Counted from the stretch's first letter, positions 51,389 through 60,346 are shown. The stretch is 64,000 nucleotides of DNA from Rhabdonatronobacter sediminivivens (GCF_013415485.1 NZ_JACBXS010000010.1:48126-112125); one strand, 5' to 3'. Notes: generated from the sequence alone by a model not told the origin. Made by a program: numbers and translations.

Positions 51389-53164
51389 ATGAAGATGACG
51401 ACCGAGGAAGCCTTCGTCAAAACCCTGCAGCGCCACGGGATCGACAACGCCTTTGGCATCATCGGCTCGGCCTTCATGCCGATATCGGATCTGTTTCCGC
51501 GCGCAGGCATCACCTTCTGGGATTGCGCGCATGAAGGCTCGGGCGGGATGATGGCCGACGGGTTCACCCGGGCATCCGGGCGCATGAGCATGATGATCGC
51601 GCAGAACGGCCCCGGGATCACCAACTTCGTCACCGCCGTCAAGGCCGCCTACTGGAACCACACGCCGCTGCTGCTGGTCACGCCGCAGGCCGCGAACAAG
51701 ACCATCGGTCAGGGCGGGTTCCAGGAGGTCGAACAGATGGCGCTGTTCCGCGATATGGTCGCCTATCAGGAGGAGGTGCGCGACCCCGCCCGCATTGCCG
51801 AGGTGCTGGCCCGCGTGATCGCCAATGCCCGCCGCCGTTCGGCGCCTGCGCAGATCAACATTCCGCGCGACTACTGGACCCAGGTGGTGGATATCGACTT
51901 GCCGGAGCCTGCGCTGATCGACCCGCCCGCCCCGTCCCCCGCGGCGCTGGACCGTGCCGCCGCGCTGCTGTCGCAGGCGCGCTTTCCGGTGATCCTGAAC
52001 GGCGCGGGGGTGGTGCTGTCCGGCGCCATCTCTGACACCGTTGCCCTGGCCGAGCGTCTGGATGCCCCGGTTTGCGTGGGCTATCAGCACAATGACGCCT
52101 TTCCGGGCATGCATCCGCTATTTGCCGGGCCGCTGGGCTATAACGGCTCGCGCGCGGCGATGGAGCTGATTGCCCGCGCCGATGTGGTGCTGGCACTGGG
52201 CACGCGGCTGAACCCGTTTTCCACCCTGCCGGGCTATGGCATCGACTACTGGCCGAAGGACGCGCAGATCATCCAGGTGGACATGAACCCGGACCGGATC
52301 GGCCTGACCAAGGCCGTCAGCGTCAGCATCATCGGTGACGCCAGGGCCACCGCCCGCGGCATTCTGGAGCGTCTGGCCCCCGATGCCGGCAATACCGACC
52401 GCGAGGCCCGCCGCGCCGAGATCGCCCAGCGCAAATCCGCCTGGGCACAGGCGCTGTCATCGATGGACCACGAAGACGATGATCCCGGCACCACCTGGAA
52501 CGAACGCGCCCGCGACGCCAAGCCGGACTGGATGTCCCCGCGCATGGCCTGGCGCGCGATTCAGGCCGCGCTCCCGCGCGAGGCCATCATTTCGACCGAT
52601 ATCGGCAACAACTGCGCCATCGGCAACGCCTATCCCAGCTTTGACGCGGGGCGGAAATACCTGGCGCCCGGGCTGTTCGGCCCCTGTGGCTACGGCCTTC
52701 CGGCGATTGTCGGTGCCAAGATCGGTTGCCCGGATGTGCCGGTGGTGGGCTTTGCCGGGGATGGCGCCTTTGGCATTGCGGTGACGGAACTGACCGCCAT
52801 CGGACGGCCTGAATGGCCCGCGGTGACCATGGTGGTGTTCCGCAACTACCAGTGGGGTGCGGAAAAGCGCAACTCGACCCTGTGGTATGATGACAATTTC
52901 GTCGGCACCGAACTGGATGAACAGGTCAGCTACGCTGCCATGGCAAAGGCCTGCGGGCTGAAGGGCGTGGTGGCGCGCACCATGGAAGAGCTGACCGAGG
53001 CGCTGAACACGGCGGTCGAAGAGCAGATGAAGCATGGCCGGACCACGTTGATCGAAGCCATGATCAATCAGGAACTGGGCGAGCCCTTCCGCCGCGATGC
53101 CATGAAGAAACCCGTCCCCGTGGCCGGTATCGACCCCGCCGACATGCGCCCGCAGCCGGTCTGA
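51389..53164 (+). CDS. xsc: Sulfoacetaldehyde acetyltransferase
   Basis: Converts sulfoacetaldehyde and phosphate to acetyl phosphate and sulfite, the key desulfonation step in taurine/isethionate use. The 591-residue ThDP enzyme begins with the very characteristic MKMTTEEAFVKTLQRHGIDN, then AFGIIGSAFMPISDLFPRAG; the catalytic glutamate is in CAHEGSGGMMADGF, and GFAGDGAFGIAVTELTAIG and YQWGAEKRNSTLWYDDNFVGTEL are Xsc signatures. The ATG at 51389 follows AAGGAG. No pta, tpa or taurine transporter lies beside it, unlike usual xsc loci, so its partners must be elsewhere. Confidence 0.95.
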   Translation: MKMTTEEAFVKTLQRHGIDNAFGIIGSAFMPISDLFPRAGITFWDCAHEGSGGMMADGFTRASGRMSMMIAQNGPGITNFVTAVKAAYWNHTPLLLVTPQAANKTIGQGGFQEVEQMALFRDMVAYQEEVRDPARIAEVLARVIANARRRSAPAQINIPRDYWTQVVDIDLPEPALIDPPAPSPAALDRAAALLSQARFPVILNGAGVVLSGAISDTVALAERLDAPVCVGYQHNDAFPGMHPLFAGPLGYNGSRAAMELIARADVVLALGTRLNPFSTLPGYGIDYWPKDAQIIQVDMNPDRIGLTKAVSVSIIGDARATARGILERLAPDAGNTDREARRAEIAQRKSAWAQALSSMDHEDDDPGTTWNERARDAKPDWMSPRMAWRAIQAALPREAIISTDIGNNCAIGNAYPSFDAGRKYLAPGLFGPCGYGLPAIVGAKIGCPDVPVVGFAGDGAFGIAVTELTAIGRPEWPAVTMVVFRNYQWGAEKRNSTLWYDDNFVGTELDEQVSYAAMAKACGLKGVVARTMEELTEALNTAVEEQMKHGRTTLIEAMINQELGEPFRRDAMKKPVPVAGIDPADMRPQPV

Positions 53165-53227
53165 GCGCCAAGACCCTCCGCGGACGTTGCGGCACGGCGG
53201 CCGAGACCCATCGATGCGCAATCATTT

Positions 53228-53494
53228 GTGGCTGACCGGGTGCGGCGGGAAAACAACCCGGGGGATCGGTTTCCTGACGACCGGGAAAGCCGCGTGTCGA
53301 TGACTGCCATGCGCTCTGCAGGCCCCGCCCTTGTCGCCGCACGCGACAGCCCGGGGCTGAGGCGGAATCATGAAGCCATGATCCGGGCCGGGAAACGCGC
53401 GAAAGCCGCGCTCAGTGCCCTTATGAGAAAGCTGATCGAACTGGCCAGTTCCTCGACGGACAGGATTCGGCACCGGGCCCCGAGAACAGCTTGA
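53228..53494 (+). pseudogene. Remnant of an IS110-family transposase, C-terminal end
   Basis: The translated frame ends LRRNHEAMIRAGKRAKAALSALMRKLIELAS, very like the last 40 residues of IS110/IS116/IS902 transposases (NPxLRxxHExLxARGKxxKVALxAxMRKL). The upstream 45 residues keep only traces of family sequence, and there is no start or catalytic DEDD core. So this is a decayed transposon end in the 344-base gap between xsc and the flavoprotein gene, whose other parts show nothing recognisable. Confidence 0.65.
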
Positions 53495-53508
53495 TCAAGG
53501 AGGATATT

Positions 53509-54723
53509 CTAACGGTGACGCTGCAGCCAGTCCGCGGCTGCGCGCCCGGCATGGCGGCCGGTGGCCAGACAACCGGTGATCAGATAGCCGCCCGTCGGGG
53601 CCTCCCAATCCAGCATTTCCCCGGCAACAAAGACGCCGGGCCGGGCGCGCAGCATCAGCCCGTCATCCACGGCGCAGCGCCGAACGCCCCCGGCGGTCGA
53701 GATCGCCTCGTCCAGCGGAGCAACGCCCGCCAGCGGCACTGTGAGCGCCTTCAGCCCTGACGCCAGCACCGCTGCATCGCGCGGCACGGGGCGCAGGAGC
53801 TCCTGCACCAGCGCCAGCCGCACGCCGGACAGCCGCAGCGCCTTGCGCAGGCGATTGGTGCCGCTTTCGCGGGCGGGGCGGGCCGCCAGACGGCAGGTCA
53901 GGGTTGCCGCGTCCAGATCGGGGAACAGGTCCAGCCGCAGGGGGGCCCCCTCGCGCAGGGCGCGGCTGATGGCGTAGATGCCGCCGCCCTCCAGCCCCCG
54001 CGCGCTCAGCACGCATTCGGCGCGTACCCGCTGCGCCCCGGCCATCAGCGCAATCCCCTTCACCGGCGCGCCGAAATGCGGCGCCATATGTGCCGACCAA
54101 TCAACCAGAACGCCCATGTTCGCAGGCTGGAACGGCGCCAGCTCCACACCTGCCGCGCCCAGGATCGGCGCCCAGGCCCCGTCCGACCCCAGCCGCGCCC
54201 AACTGGCCCCGCCCAGTGCCAGCACCGTCACCCCCGGCCGCAGGCGGCGGGGGCCTTCGGGCGTGTCAAAGCACAGCGCGCCATCCTCATCCCACCCCTG
54301 CCAGCGCCAGCGCGTGCGCAGGCGCATCCCCTGCCCCGCCAGCCGCGCCAGCCAGGCCCGCAACAGCGGCGAGGCCTTCATTGCCACCGGAAACACCCGC
54401 CCCGAACTGCCGGTGAATACCTCCTGCCCCAGCCCCCGCGCCCAGTCCTGCACCGCATCGGGGCCGCAGGCGGCCAGCATGGGGGCCAGCCAGTCGGCGG
54501 CCTCGGCATAGGCGGCGTCAAATTCGGGCCGGGCTTCGGCCTTGGTCAGGTTCAGCCCGGATTTTCCGGCCATCAGGAATTTGCGCGCCGCGCTGGGTCT
54601 GCCCTCGCACAGGGTGACGGGGATGGCAGCCGCGCCCAGCATTTCCGCCGCCATCAGCCCGGCGGGGCCGGCGCCGATCACCAGCGCGGCGGGGCGGTCA
54701 TCGTGATCCTGTGCCGGGTGCAT
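53509..54723 (-). CDS. FAD-dependent flavoprotein, HI0933/YhiN-like (TIGR03862 type)
   Basis: A 404-residue flavoprotein. The FAD-binding loop ALVIGAGPAGLMAAEML lies near residue 15 and is followed by RKFLMAGKSGLNLTKAE, the family's conserved segment; GGASWARLGSDG is the second nucleotide contact, and the C-terminus has VFVAGEMLDWEAPTGGYLITGCLATG, which closes the FAD site. Members of this family are conserved but biochemically uncharacterised. The gene is divergent from the HNH protein gene and convergent with the IS110 remnant. Confidence 0.9.
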   Translation of the reverse strand: MHPAQDHDDRPAALVIGAGPAGLMAAEMLGAAAIPVTLCEGRPSAARKFLMAGKSGLNLTKAEARPEFDAAYAEAADWLAPMLAACGPDAVQDWARGLGQEVFTGSSGRVFPVAMKASPLLRAWLARLAGQGMRLRTRWRWQGWDEDGALCFDTPEGPRRLRPGVTVLALGGASWARLGSDGAWAPILGAAGVELAPFQPANMGVLVDWSAHMAPHFGAPVKGIALMAGAQRVRAECVLSARGLEGGGIYAISRALREGAPLRLDLFPDLDAATLTCRLAARPARESGTNRLRKALRLSGVRLALVQELLRPVPRDAAVLASGLKALTVPLAGVAPLDEAISTAGGVRRCAVDDGLMLRARPGVFVAGEMLDWEAPTGGYLITGCLATGRHAGRAAADWLQRHR

Positions 54724-54783
54724 GGGCTTGCCTCGGGCGCGGGATGCGCCATTCTTTGACCTGCACTAACCTGCAGGACCCCC

Positions 54784-55110
54784 ATGGACCAGCCCCCTGA
54801 AAGCGACCCCGAATGCCCGCTTTGCAGGCGCCCCATTCCGCCCGGGGTGCCGCAAAGCCTCCATCACCTGATCCCGAAGCTGCGCGGCGGCAAGGGCGGG
54901 CCGGTGGTGCTGCTGCACAGCATCTGCCACCGCGAAATCCATGCCACCCTGACCGAGACCGAGCTGGCCACGATCTACAACACCCCTGAGGCCCTGCGCG
55001 CCCACCCGCGGCTGGCCCGGTTCATCGCCTGGGTCGCCCGCCGCCCGCCTGCCTTCAACTCCAAGGTTCCAGGGGCGCAGCGGGGACCAAGGCGCCGCAG
55101 CCGCCGGTGA
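54784..55110 (+). CDS. Small HNH-endonuclease-like protein
   Basis: A 108-residue protein that is almost all one HNH-type motif: CPLCRRPIP (first CxxC), SLHHLIPKLRGGKGGPVVLLHSICHREIHATL (HH...N-like...CHxxIH). The second histidine pair and the CxxC imply a structural zinc. The tail is basic (QRGPRRRSRR) and could bind DNA. Stand-alone proteins of this size are common housekeeping HNH proteins in alphaproteobacteria, with no known target. Start supported by an AGGA eight bases upstream. Confidence 0.82.
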   Translation: MDQPPESDPECPLCRRPIPPGVPQSLHHLIPKLRGGKGGPVVLLHSICHREIHATLTETELATIYNTPEALRAHPRLARFIAWVARRPPAFNSKVPGAQRGPRRRSRR

Positions 55111-55222
55111 CAGGTTCTTAACGATTGGCTGCAACACTCGGATTCGGTGGGGGCTGAATCGTCAGGGGTGTGCCGGGTGGTGGGCACCTCCTGTGATGTT
55201 CAGCGACAGAACGGGGTGTGTG

Positions 55223-55954
55223 ATGAAACAGGAAAGCAGTTCTCGGATACCGGACCGGCCGGATACCGTCATGGCCCATGTCCGGTTGACCAATCCGCAA
55301 GCCACGGTCGAGGAACGCCGCGCCGCGCAGCAGGCGCGGGTGGGTATCCTGCGCAACCCGGCCGAGCCCAAGCTGACAATCCATCCGCCGCGCGATGTCT
55401 GGCGCAAATGGCCGCGCTTGCGCAGCAATCGCCGAAACGGCGCCTCAGGGACCATATTGCAAGCTGAAATCGTCCGCAGGGCCGGGACGGATGATCCCGC
55501 CACGGGCGAAGCCCGGCATGCGGGCTCGCCGGATGGGCGGGCATTGCACAGCCAGACCCGCGCGCTGCACCAGGCGCTCCATGTCCAGCAGCAGGACGCC
55601 CCCCCGCGCCCCGAGAGCGTAGCGCGACCCGGCCCGGCAGGGCAGCCCCCAAGGCACGATGCGGCACCGGGTCAGGACCGACAGCGCGCCCGGAATCGCG
55701 CAGGGCCCAACGCGCGCGCCATTGCCCCAGCACCGGGCACAACGGCCGACCAGAACGGCGGGCCTGACACCCCCGGCGGCGGGTCCATGGTGCAAGGGCC
55801 GCGCGGATGGCGCATCGGCGGCCTGCGCAGCCAGAACCGCACCAACATGGGCCAGCGGCATCCCTGGCCGCAGCGCATCATCTTCGCCCTTGCCTGGGGG
55901 GGCTTTTGCGCTGTGATCGGAGGGGTGGTGCTGCGACTGGCCACCGGGCCATGA
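55223..55954 (+). CDS. Hypothetical protein with one C-terminal membrane segment
   Basis: A possible 243-residue protein: a polar N-terminal 70 residues (MKQESSSRIPDRPDTVMAHVRL...), a long Arg/Gln/Pro/Gly-rich low-complexity middle, then one hydrophobic segment near the end (RIIFALAWGGFCAVIGGVVLRLATG). No family is recognised. The reading frame is open on the other strand as well, the ribosome site is weak and the middle looks like unselected GC-rich sequence, so it may be a spurious frame. The TM segment at the very end is the only feature that argues for a real tail-anchored-like protein. Confidence 0.35.
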   Translation: MKQESSSRIPDRPDTVMAHVRLTNPQATVEERRAAQQARVGILRNPAEPKLTIHPPRDVWRKWPRLRSNRRNGASGTILQAEIVRRAGTDDPATGEARHAGSPDGRALHSQTRALHQALHVQQQDAPPRPESVARPGPAGQPPRHDAAPGQDRQRARNRAGPNARAIAPAPGTTADQNGGPDTPGGGSMVQGPRGWRIGGLRSQNRTNMGQRHPWPQRIIFALAWGGFCAVIGGVVLRLATGP

Positions 55955-56115
55955 GCCCATGACCAGACCGGCACGCGCCCGCAAACGCCAGCGCCCGGAT
56001 GCAGCAGCCAGCGCCAGCCCGCGCCTTCGGGTGACCTGATTCGGCCATGCCGGGAACTGGCAGAGGCTGATCAGGCTGGCACAGGGTGCGCTGACGGCGC
56101 CCGACGCCGCTGACC

Positions 56116-57024
56116 TCAGCCCTGCGCCATGGCATATGCGCGCAGACTTTCGCTAAAGGCTTCGATGAATTCCAGCGTGATCATCGACGGTTGCTTGTGG
56201 ATCGGGCGCACCAGGGACAGGCGGTGCGCGATGGCGGGCCGGAACGGGCGGTAATCGATCCCGCGCCCCTGATATTGCGCGGCATCCAGCTCGCTGATGA
56301 CCGCCACGCCCAGGCCGTGACGCACCAGTTCGCAGGCCGTGGTGAACTGGCGGGCCTCGATATAGGTTCGGATGCTGACGCCATCGGCCTGAAACGCATC
56401 ATGCAGCGTCTGGTAGAAGGCACTTTCGCGCAGTGTATGGATCAGCTTTTCGGCGGCGATATCCCGCGGGCGCAGAACACTCTTGCTTCCCAGCGGGCTG
56501 CCCGAGGGGAAAATGCAGACGGTGCGGATATCGATCCGTTCGCTTTCCACCGCCGGATGGCCACCAAATCCATCGGTTATACCCAGGTCGAACTGCTCTC
56601 CCACCATCCATTCCAGCACCCGCTCGGGGCGGTCGGGCTCCAGCGTGACGCTGACGCCCGGGCGTTCCTGCAGGAAGCGCGCGATCACCCCGGGCAGATG
56701 GCTGACCGCAAACCCCGGCAGGCAGGTGATTCGCAGATGCCCGGCGGTGCGCTGGGTTATGTTGCGGCCGGTTTCGGAAATGCGGTCCAGCAGCGCCAGG
56801 GAGCGTTTCACATCCGGGAGCAGCAGGCGGGCCTCTTGCGTGGGAACCAGCCGCCCGTCGCGCCGGTCAAACAGCGCAAACCCCAGCGCATCGGTCAGAT
56901 CCGAGATCAGACGGCTGACCGCAGGCTGCGAGATATCCAGCATCTGCGCGGCGCGCGTCATGGTTCCGTTGTCCACGACGGCCAGAAAGGCTTCAAGCTG
57001 GCGGGGGCTGAGCTGGGGGTGCAT
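56116..57024 (-). CDS. LysR-family regulator, divergent from ugp
   Basis: A 302-residue LysR protein. The HTH is QLEAFLAVVDNGTMTRAAQMLDISQPAVSRLISDL (about residues 9-43), and the effector domain starts near residue 92 (GHLRITCLPGFAVSHLPGVIARFLQERPGVSV). It is divergent from ugpB with 180 bp between, so regulation of glycerol-3-phosphate uptake, along with PhoB, is likely but the ligand is unknown. The AT-rich spacer next to its start (ATAACATGATATTAT) resembles the T-N11-A half-sites that LysR proteins bind. Confidence 0.88.
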   Translation of the reverse strand: MHPQLSPRQLEAFLAVVDNGTMTRAAQMLDISQPAVSRLISDLTDALGFALFDRRDGRLVPTQEARLLLPDVKRSLALLDRISETGRNITQRTAGHLRITCLPGFAVSHLPGVIARFLQERPGVSVTLEPDRPERVLEWMVGEQFDLGITDGFGGHPAVESERIDIRTVCIFPSGSPLGSKSVLRPRDIAAEKLIHTLRESAFYQTLHDAFQADGVSIRTYIEARQFTTACELVRHGLGVAVISELDAAQYQGRGIDYRPFRPAIAHRLSLVRPIHKQPSMITLEFIEAFSESLRAYAMAQG

Positions 57025-57092
57025 GGGGAAACTCCGGGCAGATCGCCGCAGCGATATAACATGATATTATACCCTTTGGGAAAAAAATTGTC

Positions 57093-57110
57093 TTGTCTTA
57101 TGTCTGTTAC
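57093..57110 (+). promoter_or_regulatory. Candidate Pho box upstream of ugpB
   Basis: TTGTCTT-ATGT-CTGTTAC has the 7-4-7 layout of a PhoB box (CTGTCAT-N4-CTGTCAY), matching 5 of 7 and 6 of 7 bases. It lies about 95 bp upstream of the ugpB start, in the AT-rich spacer. ugp operons are classical PhoB targets, which supports the reading. Confidence 0.5.
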
Positions 57111-57204
57111 AATGCCACCGTAGCGATGGTAGCGCGCGACACGCGGCACGCTGCGGTCGCCATGAGACAACCGCTTCACCGCTACCTCTGAAAGGGAGGA
57201 TATC

Positions 57205-58527
57205 ATGAAAAAACCGTTGTTTGGGGCTTGTCTGGCGGCAACCACCGCACTGACCCCTGCCATGGCCCTGTCGCAGACCACCGTTTCCTGGTGGCACGCC
57301 ATGGGCGGCGAACTTGGCGAGCTGCTGGAAGGTGTGGCCGAGGCCTTCAACGAAAGCCAGGACCAGTACCGCGTGGTGCCCAGCTATCGCGGCACCTATA
57401 CCGAGACCATGACCGGCGCTATTGCGGCCTTCCGGGCCAACCAGCAACCGCATATCCTGCAGGTGTTCGAAGTTGGCACCGGCACCATGATGGCCGCCGA
57501 GGGCGCGATCTATCCGATCTACCAGCTCATGGCCGACAATGACGTGCATTTCGACCCGGACGCCTATCTGGATACGGTGGTGAGCTACTACACCGACCCG
57601 GACGGGAACATGCTGTCCTTCCCGTTCAACTCGTCCACCCCGATCATGTATTACAACAAGGACGTGTTCGAGGCCGCCGGGCTGGACCCGGAAACCCCGC
57701 CCGCCACCTGGGCCGAGGCCGAGGAAGCCGCGCGCGCCATCGTCGAATCGGGGGCTGCGCCCTGCGGGTTCACCACCTCCTGGCCGTCCTGGGTGATGCT
57801 GGAAAACTTCAGCGCCTGGCACAACATCCCGCTGGGTACGCAGGCCAACGGGTTCGAAGGCTTCGACACCGAATTCGTCTTCAACAACGAGCATGTCGCC
57901 CGCCATTGGGACAACCTTGCCGCCTGGCAGGATGACAATGTGTTCCGCTGGGGCGGCCCCGGGCCGGGCCCGGATGCCTTCCCGGCCTTCTATGCCGCCG
58001 ACTGCGGCTTCGTCTTCGGCTCCTCGGCCAGCCGCGCCGGTGTGCTGCGCAACTCGGACTTCGAGGTCGGTTACGGCTTCCAGCCCTACTATGACGATAT
58101 CGAGGGCGCACCGCAGAACACCATCATCGGCGGTGCCACGCTCTGGGTGCTGACCGGGCACACCGACGAGGAATACGCCGCTGTCGCGGCCTTCTTCGAG
58201 TTCCTCTCGCAGCCCGAAGTGCAGGCCCAGTGGCACCAGGACACGGGCTATCTGCCGATCACCCAGGCGTCCTTCGACCTGACCGCCGAGCAGGGGTATT
58301 ACGACGAGAACCCCGGCGCCGACACCTCGATCAGGCAGATGACGCTGAACCCGCCGACCGAGAACTCCAGCGGGCTGCGTTTCGGCAACTTCGTGCAGAT
58401 CCGCGACATCATCTCGGAAGAGATGGAAGCGGTGATGTCGGGCGCCAAGACCGGCCAGGAAGGCGCCGATGACGCGGTGCGCCGCGGCAACGCGCTGCTG
58501 CGCGAGTTCGAAGCGTCCATGAACTGA
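57205..58527 (+). CDS. ugpB: sn-glycerol-3-phosphate ABC transporter, periplasmic binding protein
   Basis: A 440-residue periplasmic binding protein with signal peptide MKKPLFGACLAATTALTPAMALS. The mature start TTVSWWHAMGGELGELLEGVAEAFNESQ is the UgpB signature (the tryptophan pair binds the glycerol phosphate), followed by VPSYRGTYTETMTGAIAAFRANQQPHILQVFEVGTGTMMAAEGAIYP and FPFNSSTPIMYYNKDVFEAAGLDP. It should capture glycerol-3-phosphate and its diesters. The ATG follows a GGGAGG. A strong hairpin follows, then ugpA, ugpE, ugpC and ugpQ on the same strand. Confidence 0.96.
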   Translation: MKKPLFGACLAATTALTPAMALSQTTVSWWHAMGGELGELLEGVAEAFNESQDQYRVVPSYRGTYTETMTGAIAAFRANQQPHILQVFEVGTGTMMAAEGAIYPIYQLMADNDVHFDPDAYLDTVVSYYTDPDGNMLSFPFNSSTPIMYYNKDVFEAAGLDPETPPATWAEAEEAARAIVESGAAPCGFTTSWPSWVMLENFSAWHNIPLGTQANGFEGFDTEFVFNNEHVARHWDNLAAWQDDNVFRWGGPGPGPDAFPAFYAADCGFVFGSSASRAGVLRNSDFEVGYGFQPYYDDIEGAPQNTIIGGATLWVLTGHTDEEYAAVAAFFEFLSQPEVQAQWHQDTGYLPITQASFDLTAEQGYYDENPGADTSIRQMTLNPPTENSSGLRFGNFVQIRDIISEEMEAVMSGAKTGQEGADDAVRRGNALLREFEASMN

Positions 58528-58541
58528 CGCCACCCCTTGCC

Positions 58542-58571
58542 GCCCGCCCCCGGAAACGGGGGCGGGCTGTT
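58542..58571 (+). terminator. Intercistronic GNRA-tetraloop hairpin after ugpB
   Basis: GCCCGCCCCCG (58542-58552), tetraloop GAAA, CGGGGGCGGGC (58557-58567): a perfect 11-bp stem with a GNRA loop followed by TGTTTT. It lies between ugpB and ugpA, so it probably protects or partly terminates the message, giving a surplus of binding protein over membrane subunits. Confidence 0.8.
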
Positions 58572-58593
58572 TTCCCTTGCGCGGACTGGACCG

Positions 58594-59484
58594 ATGCAGA
58601 CCAAACGCATGACTTTCTCCCGCAGCTGGCTGCCCTATGCGCTGCTGGCCCCGCAGGTGATCATCACCCTGATCTTCTTCATCTGGCCGTCGTTTCAGGC
58701 GCTCCGGCAATCGGTCTACCGGCAGGGCGATGCCTTCGGCATCCGACCGCCGCAGTTCGTCTGGTTCCAGAATTTCCAGGCGCTGTTCGCCGATCCGCTC
58801 TATCTGAATTCGCTGAAGGTCACTGCGGTCTTCGCCATCGGCACCACGCTCCTGTCCATGTCGGTGGCGCTGCTGTTTGCGGTCATGGTGAACCGCATGA
58901 TCCGCTCGCGCGACACCTACACCACCTTTCTGGTCTGGCCCTATGCCATCGCGCCCGCCATCGCGGGGGTGCTGTGGTGGTTCATCTTCAACCCGTCCAT
59001 CGGCATCATGCCCTACATGCTGGACATGGTGGGCTACAACTGGAACCACCGGCGCGACGGCAATGATGCCATGATCATGGTCATCATCGCCTCGGCCTGG
59101 CGGCAGATCAGCTACAATTTCCTGTTCTTCCTGGCCGGGCTGGCCGCCATCCCGCAATCGCTGATCGAGGCCGCGGCCATCGACGGGGCCAGCCGGATGA
59201 AGCGCTTCTGGACAATCGTCTTCCCGCTCTTGTCGCCGATCACTTTCTTCCTGCTGGTGATCAACATCGTCTACGCCATGTTCGACACCTTTGGCGTGAT
59301 CCATGCCACGACCGAGGGCGGGCCGGCGCAGGCCACCAACATCCTGGTCTACAAGGTGTATCGAGACGGGTTCGTGAACCTGAATTTCGGCTCATCGGCG
59401 GCGCAGTCGGTGGTGCTGATGGGGATCGTCATCGTCCTGACCGTCATCCAGTTCCGCTATATCGAGCGGCGCGTGAATTACTGA
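58594..59484 (+). CDS. ugpA: Glycerol-3-phosphate ABC transporter permease
   Basis: A 296-residue permease with six membrane helices, the first [26 protein letters not shown]. The EAA loop that contacts UgpC reads [30 protein letters not shown] near residue 200. The ATG at 58594 is used because it yields the normal cytoplasmic N-terminus ([12 protein letters not shown]); an in-frame start upstream would lie in the hairpin. UgpA and UgpE form the channel of the uptake system. It ends 13 bp before ugpE. Confidence 0.95.
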   Translation: MQTKRMTFSRSWLPYALLAPQVIITLIFFIWPSFQALRQSVYRQGDAFGIRPPQFVWFQNFQALFADPLYLNSLKVTAVFAIGTTLLSMSVALLFAVMVNRMIRSRDTYTTFLVWPYAIAPAIAGVLWWFIFNPSIGIMPYMLDMVGYNWNHRRDGNDAMIMVIIASAWRQISYNFLFFLAGLAAIPQSLIEAAAIDGASRMKRFWTIVFPLLSPITFFLLVINIVYAMFDTFGVIHATTEGGPAQATNILVYKVYRDGFVNLNFGSSAAQSVVLMGIVIVLTVIQFRYIERRVNY

Positions 59485-59497
59485 GGGGGACCGGTCA

Positions 59498-60346
59498 ATG
59501 GTAGAAAACAATCGCTGGGGCAACTTTTTCGCCCATGTCATCCTGATCCTGGGCGTCGCCATCGTGGTCTTCCCGGTCTATGTGGCGATCATCGCCTCGA
59601 CCCACCCGCCGGGGACCTTCGTGCGCGGGGTGATGCCGCTCTGGCCGGGCACCAACGCCTGGGAGAACTACACCACCGCCATCACCGAAGGGCGTTCGCG
59701 CGCGGGCACGCCGCCCATCGGGGGCATGATGTGGAACAGCTTCATCATGGCCATGGCGATCACCATCGGCAAGTTGTCGATCTCGATCATCTCGGCCTTT
59801 GCCATCGTCTATTTCCGCTTTCCGGGGCGCATCTTCTTCTTCTGGATCATCTTCCTGACCCTGATGCTGCCGGTTGAGGTGCGGATCGTGCCGACCTTCC
59901 AGGTGGTGGCCGATTTCGGGATGCTCAACAGCTTCGCGGGCCTGTCGATCCCGCTGATCGCCTCGGCCACGGCGACCTTCCTGTTCCGGCAGTTCTTCAT
60001 GACCGTGCCCGAGGAATTGATGGAGGCCGCCCGTGTCGATGGCGCGGGGCCGATGAAGTTCTTCAAGGACATCCTGCTGCCGCTGTCGATCACCAATATC
60101 GCGGCGCTCTTCGTGATCATGTTCATCTACGGCTGGAACCAGTATCTCTGGCCGCTGCTGATCACCACCGACCCGGACTATTACACCATCGTCATGGGCA
60201 TCCAGCGCATGGTGACCGGGGGCGACAGCGAACCCTTGTGGCATCTGGTCATGGCCACCGTGGTGCTGGCCGCCCTGCCCCCGGTGCTTGTCATCCTGTT
60301 CATGCAGCGCCTGTTCGTCAAAGGCCTGACCGAGACGGAGAAATAA
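59498..60346 (+). CDS. ugpE: Glycerol-3-phosphate ABC transporter permease
   Basis: A 282-residue permease. The first helix is FFAHVILILGVAIVVFPVYVAIIAS, the EAA loop EAARVDGAGPMKFFKDILLPLSITNIAALFVI near residue 170 and the final hydrophobic helix LVMATVVLAALPPVLVILFMQRLFV. Its partner is UgpA, and the loop contacts UgpC. GGTGMIRG-type loop and the WNQYLWPLLITTDPDYYTIVMGIQRM segment are typical of the sugar/phosphodiester-importer E subunits. It starts 13 bp after ugpA and ends 3 bp before ugpC, so all are one operon. Confidence 0.95.
   Translation: MVENNRWGNFFAHVILILGVAIVVFPVYVAIIASTHPPGTFVRGVMPLWPGTNAWENYTTAITEGRSRAGTPPIGGMMWNSFIMAMAITIGKLSISIISAFAIVYFRFPGRIFFFWIIFLTLMLPVEVRIVPTFQVVADFGMLNSFAGLSIPLIASATATFLFRQFFMTVPEELMEAARVDGAGPMKFFKDILLPLSITNIAALFVIMFIYGWNQYLWPLLITTDPDYYTIVMGIQRMVTGGDSEPLWHLVMATVVLAALPPVLVILFMQRLFVKGLTETEK

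Noticed and set aside
49430..52114. An 894-residue version of the acetolactate-synthase-like protein
   Set aside because: The extra N-terminus reads antisense into xsc and has no similarity to ThDP enzymes; the AGGAG-supported start is 51034.
57108..57113. TACAAT as the -10 of the ugpB promoter
   Set aside because: It overlaps the second half of the candidate Pho box; a PhoB-dependent -10 should lie about ten bases further on.
57067..59304. A 745-codon minus-strand open frame, and the 623-codon one at 59495-61366
   Set aside because: Both are antisense to the certain ugpB, ugpA, ugpE and ugpC genes and have Asp/His/Gly/Arg-rich shadow composition.
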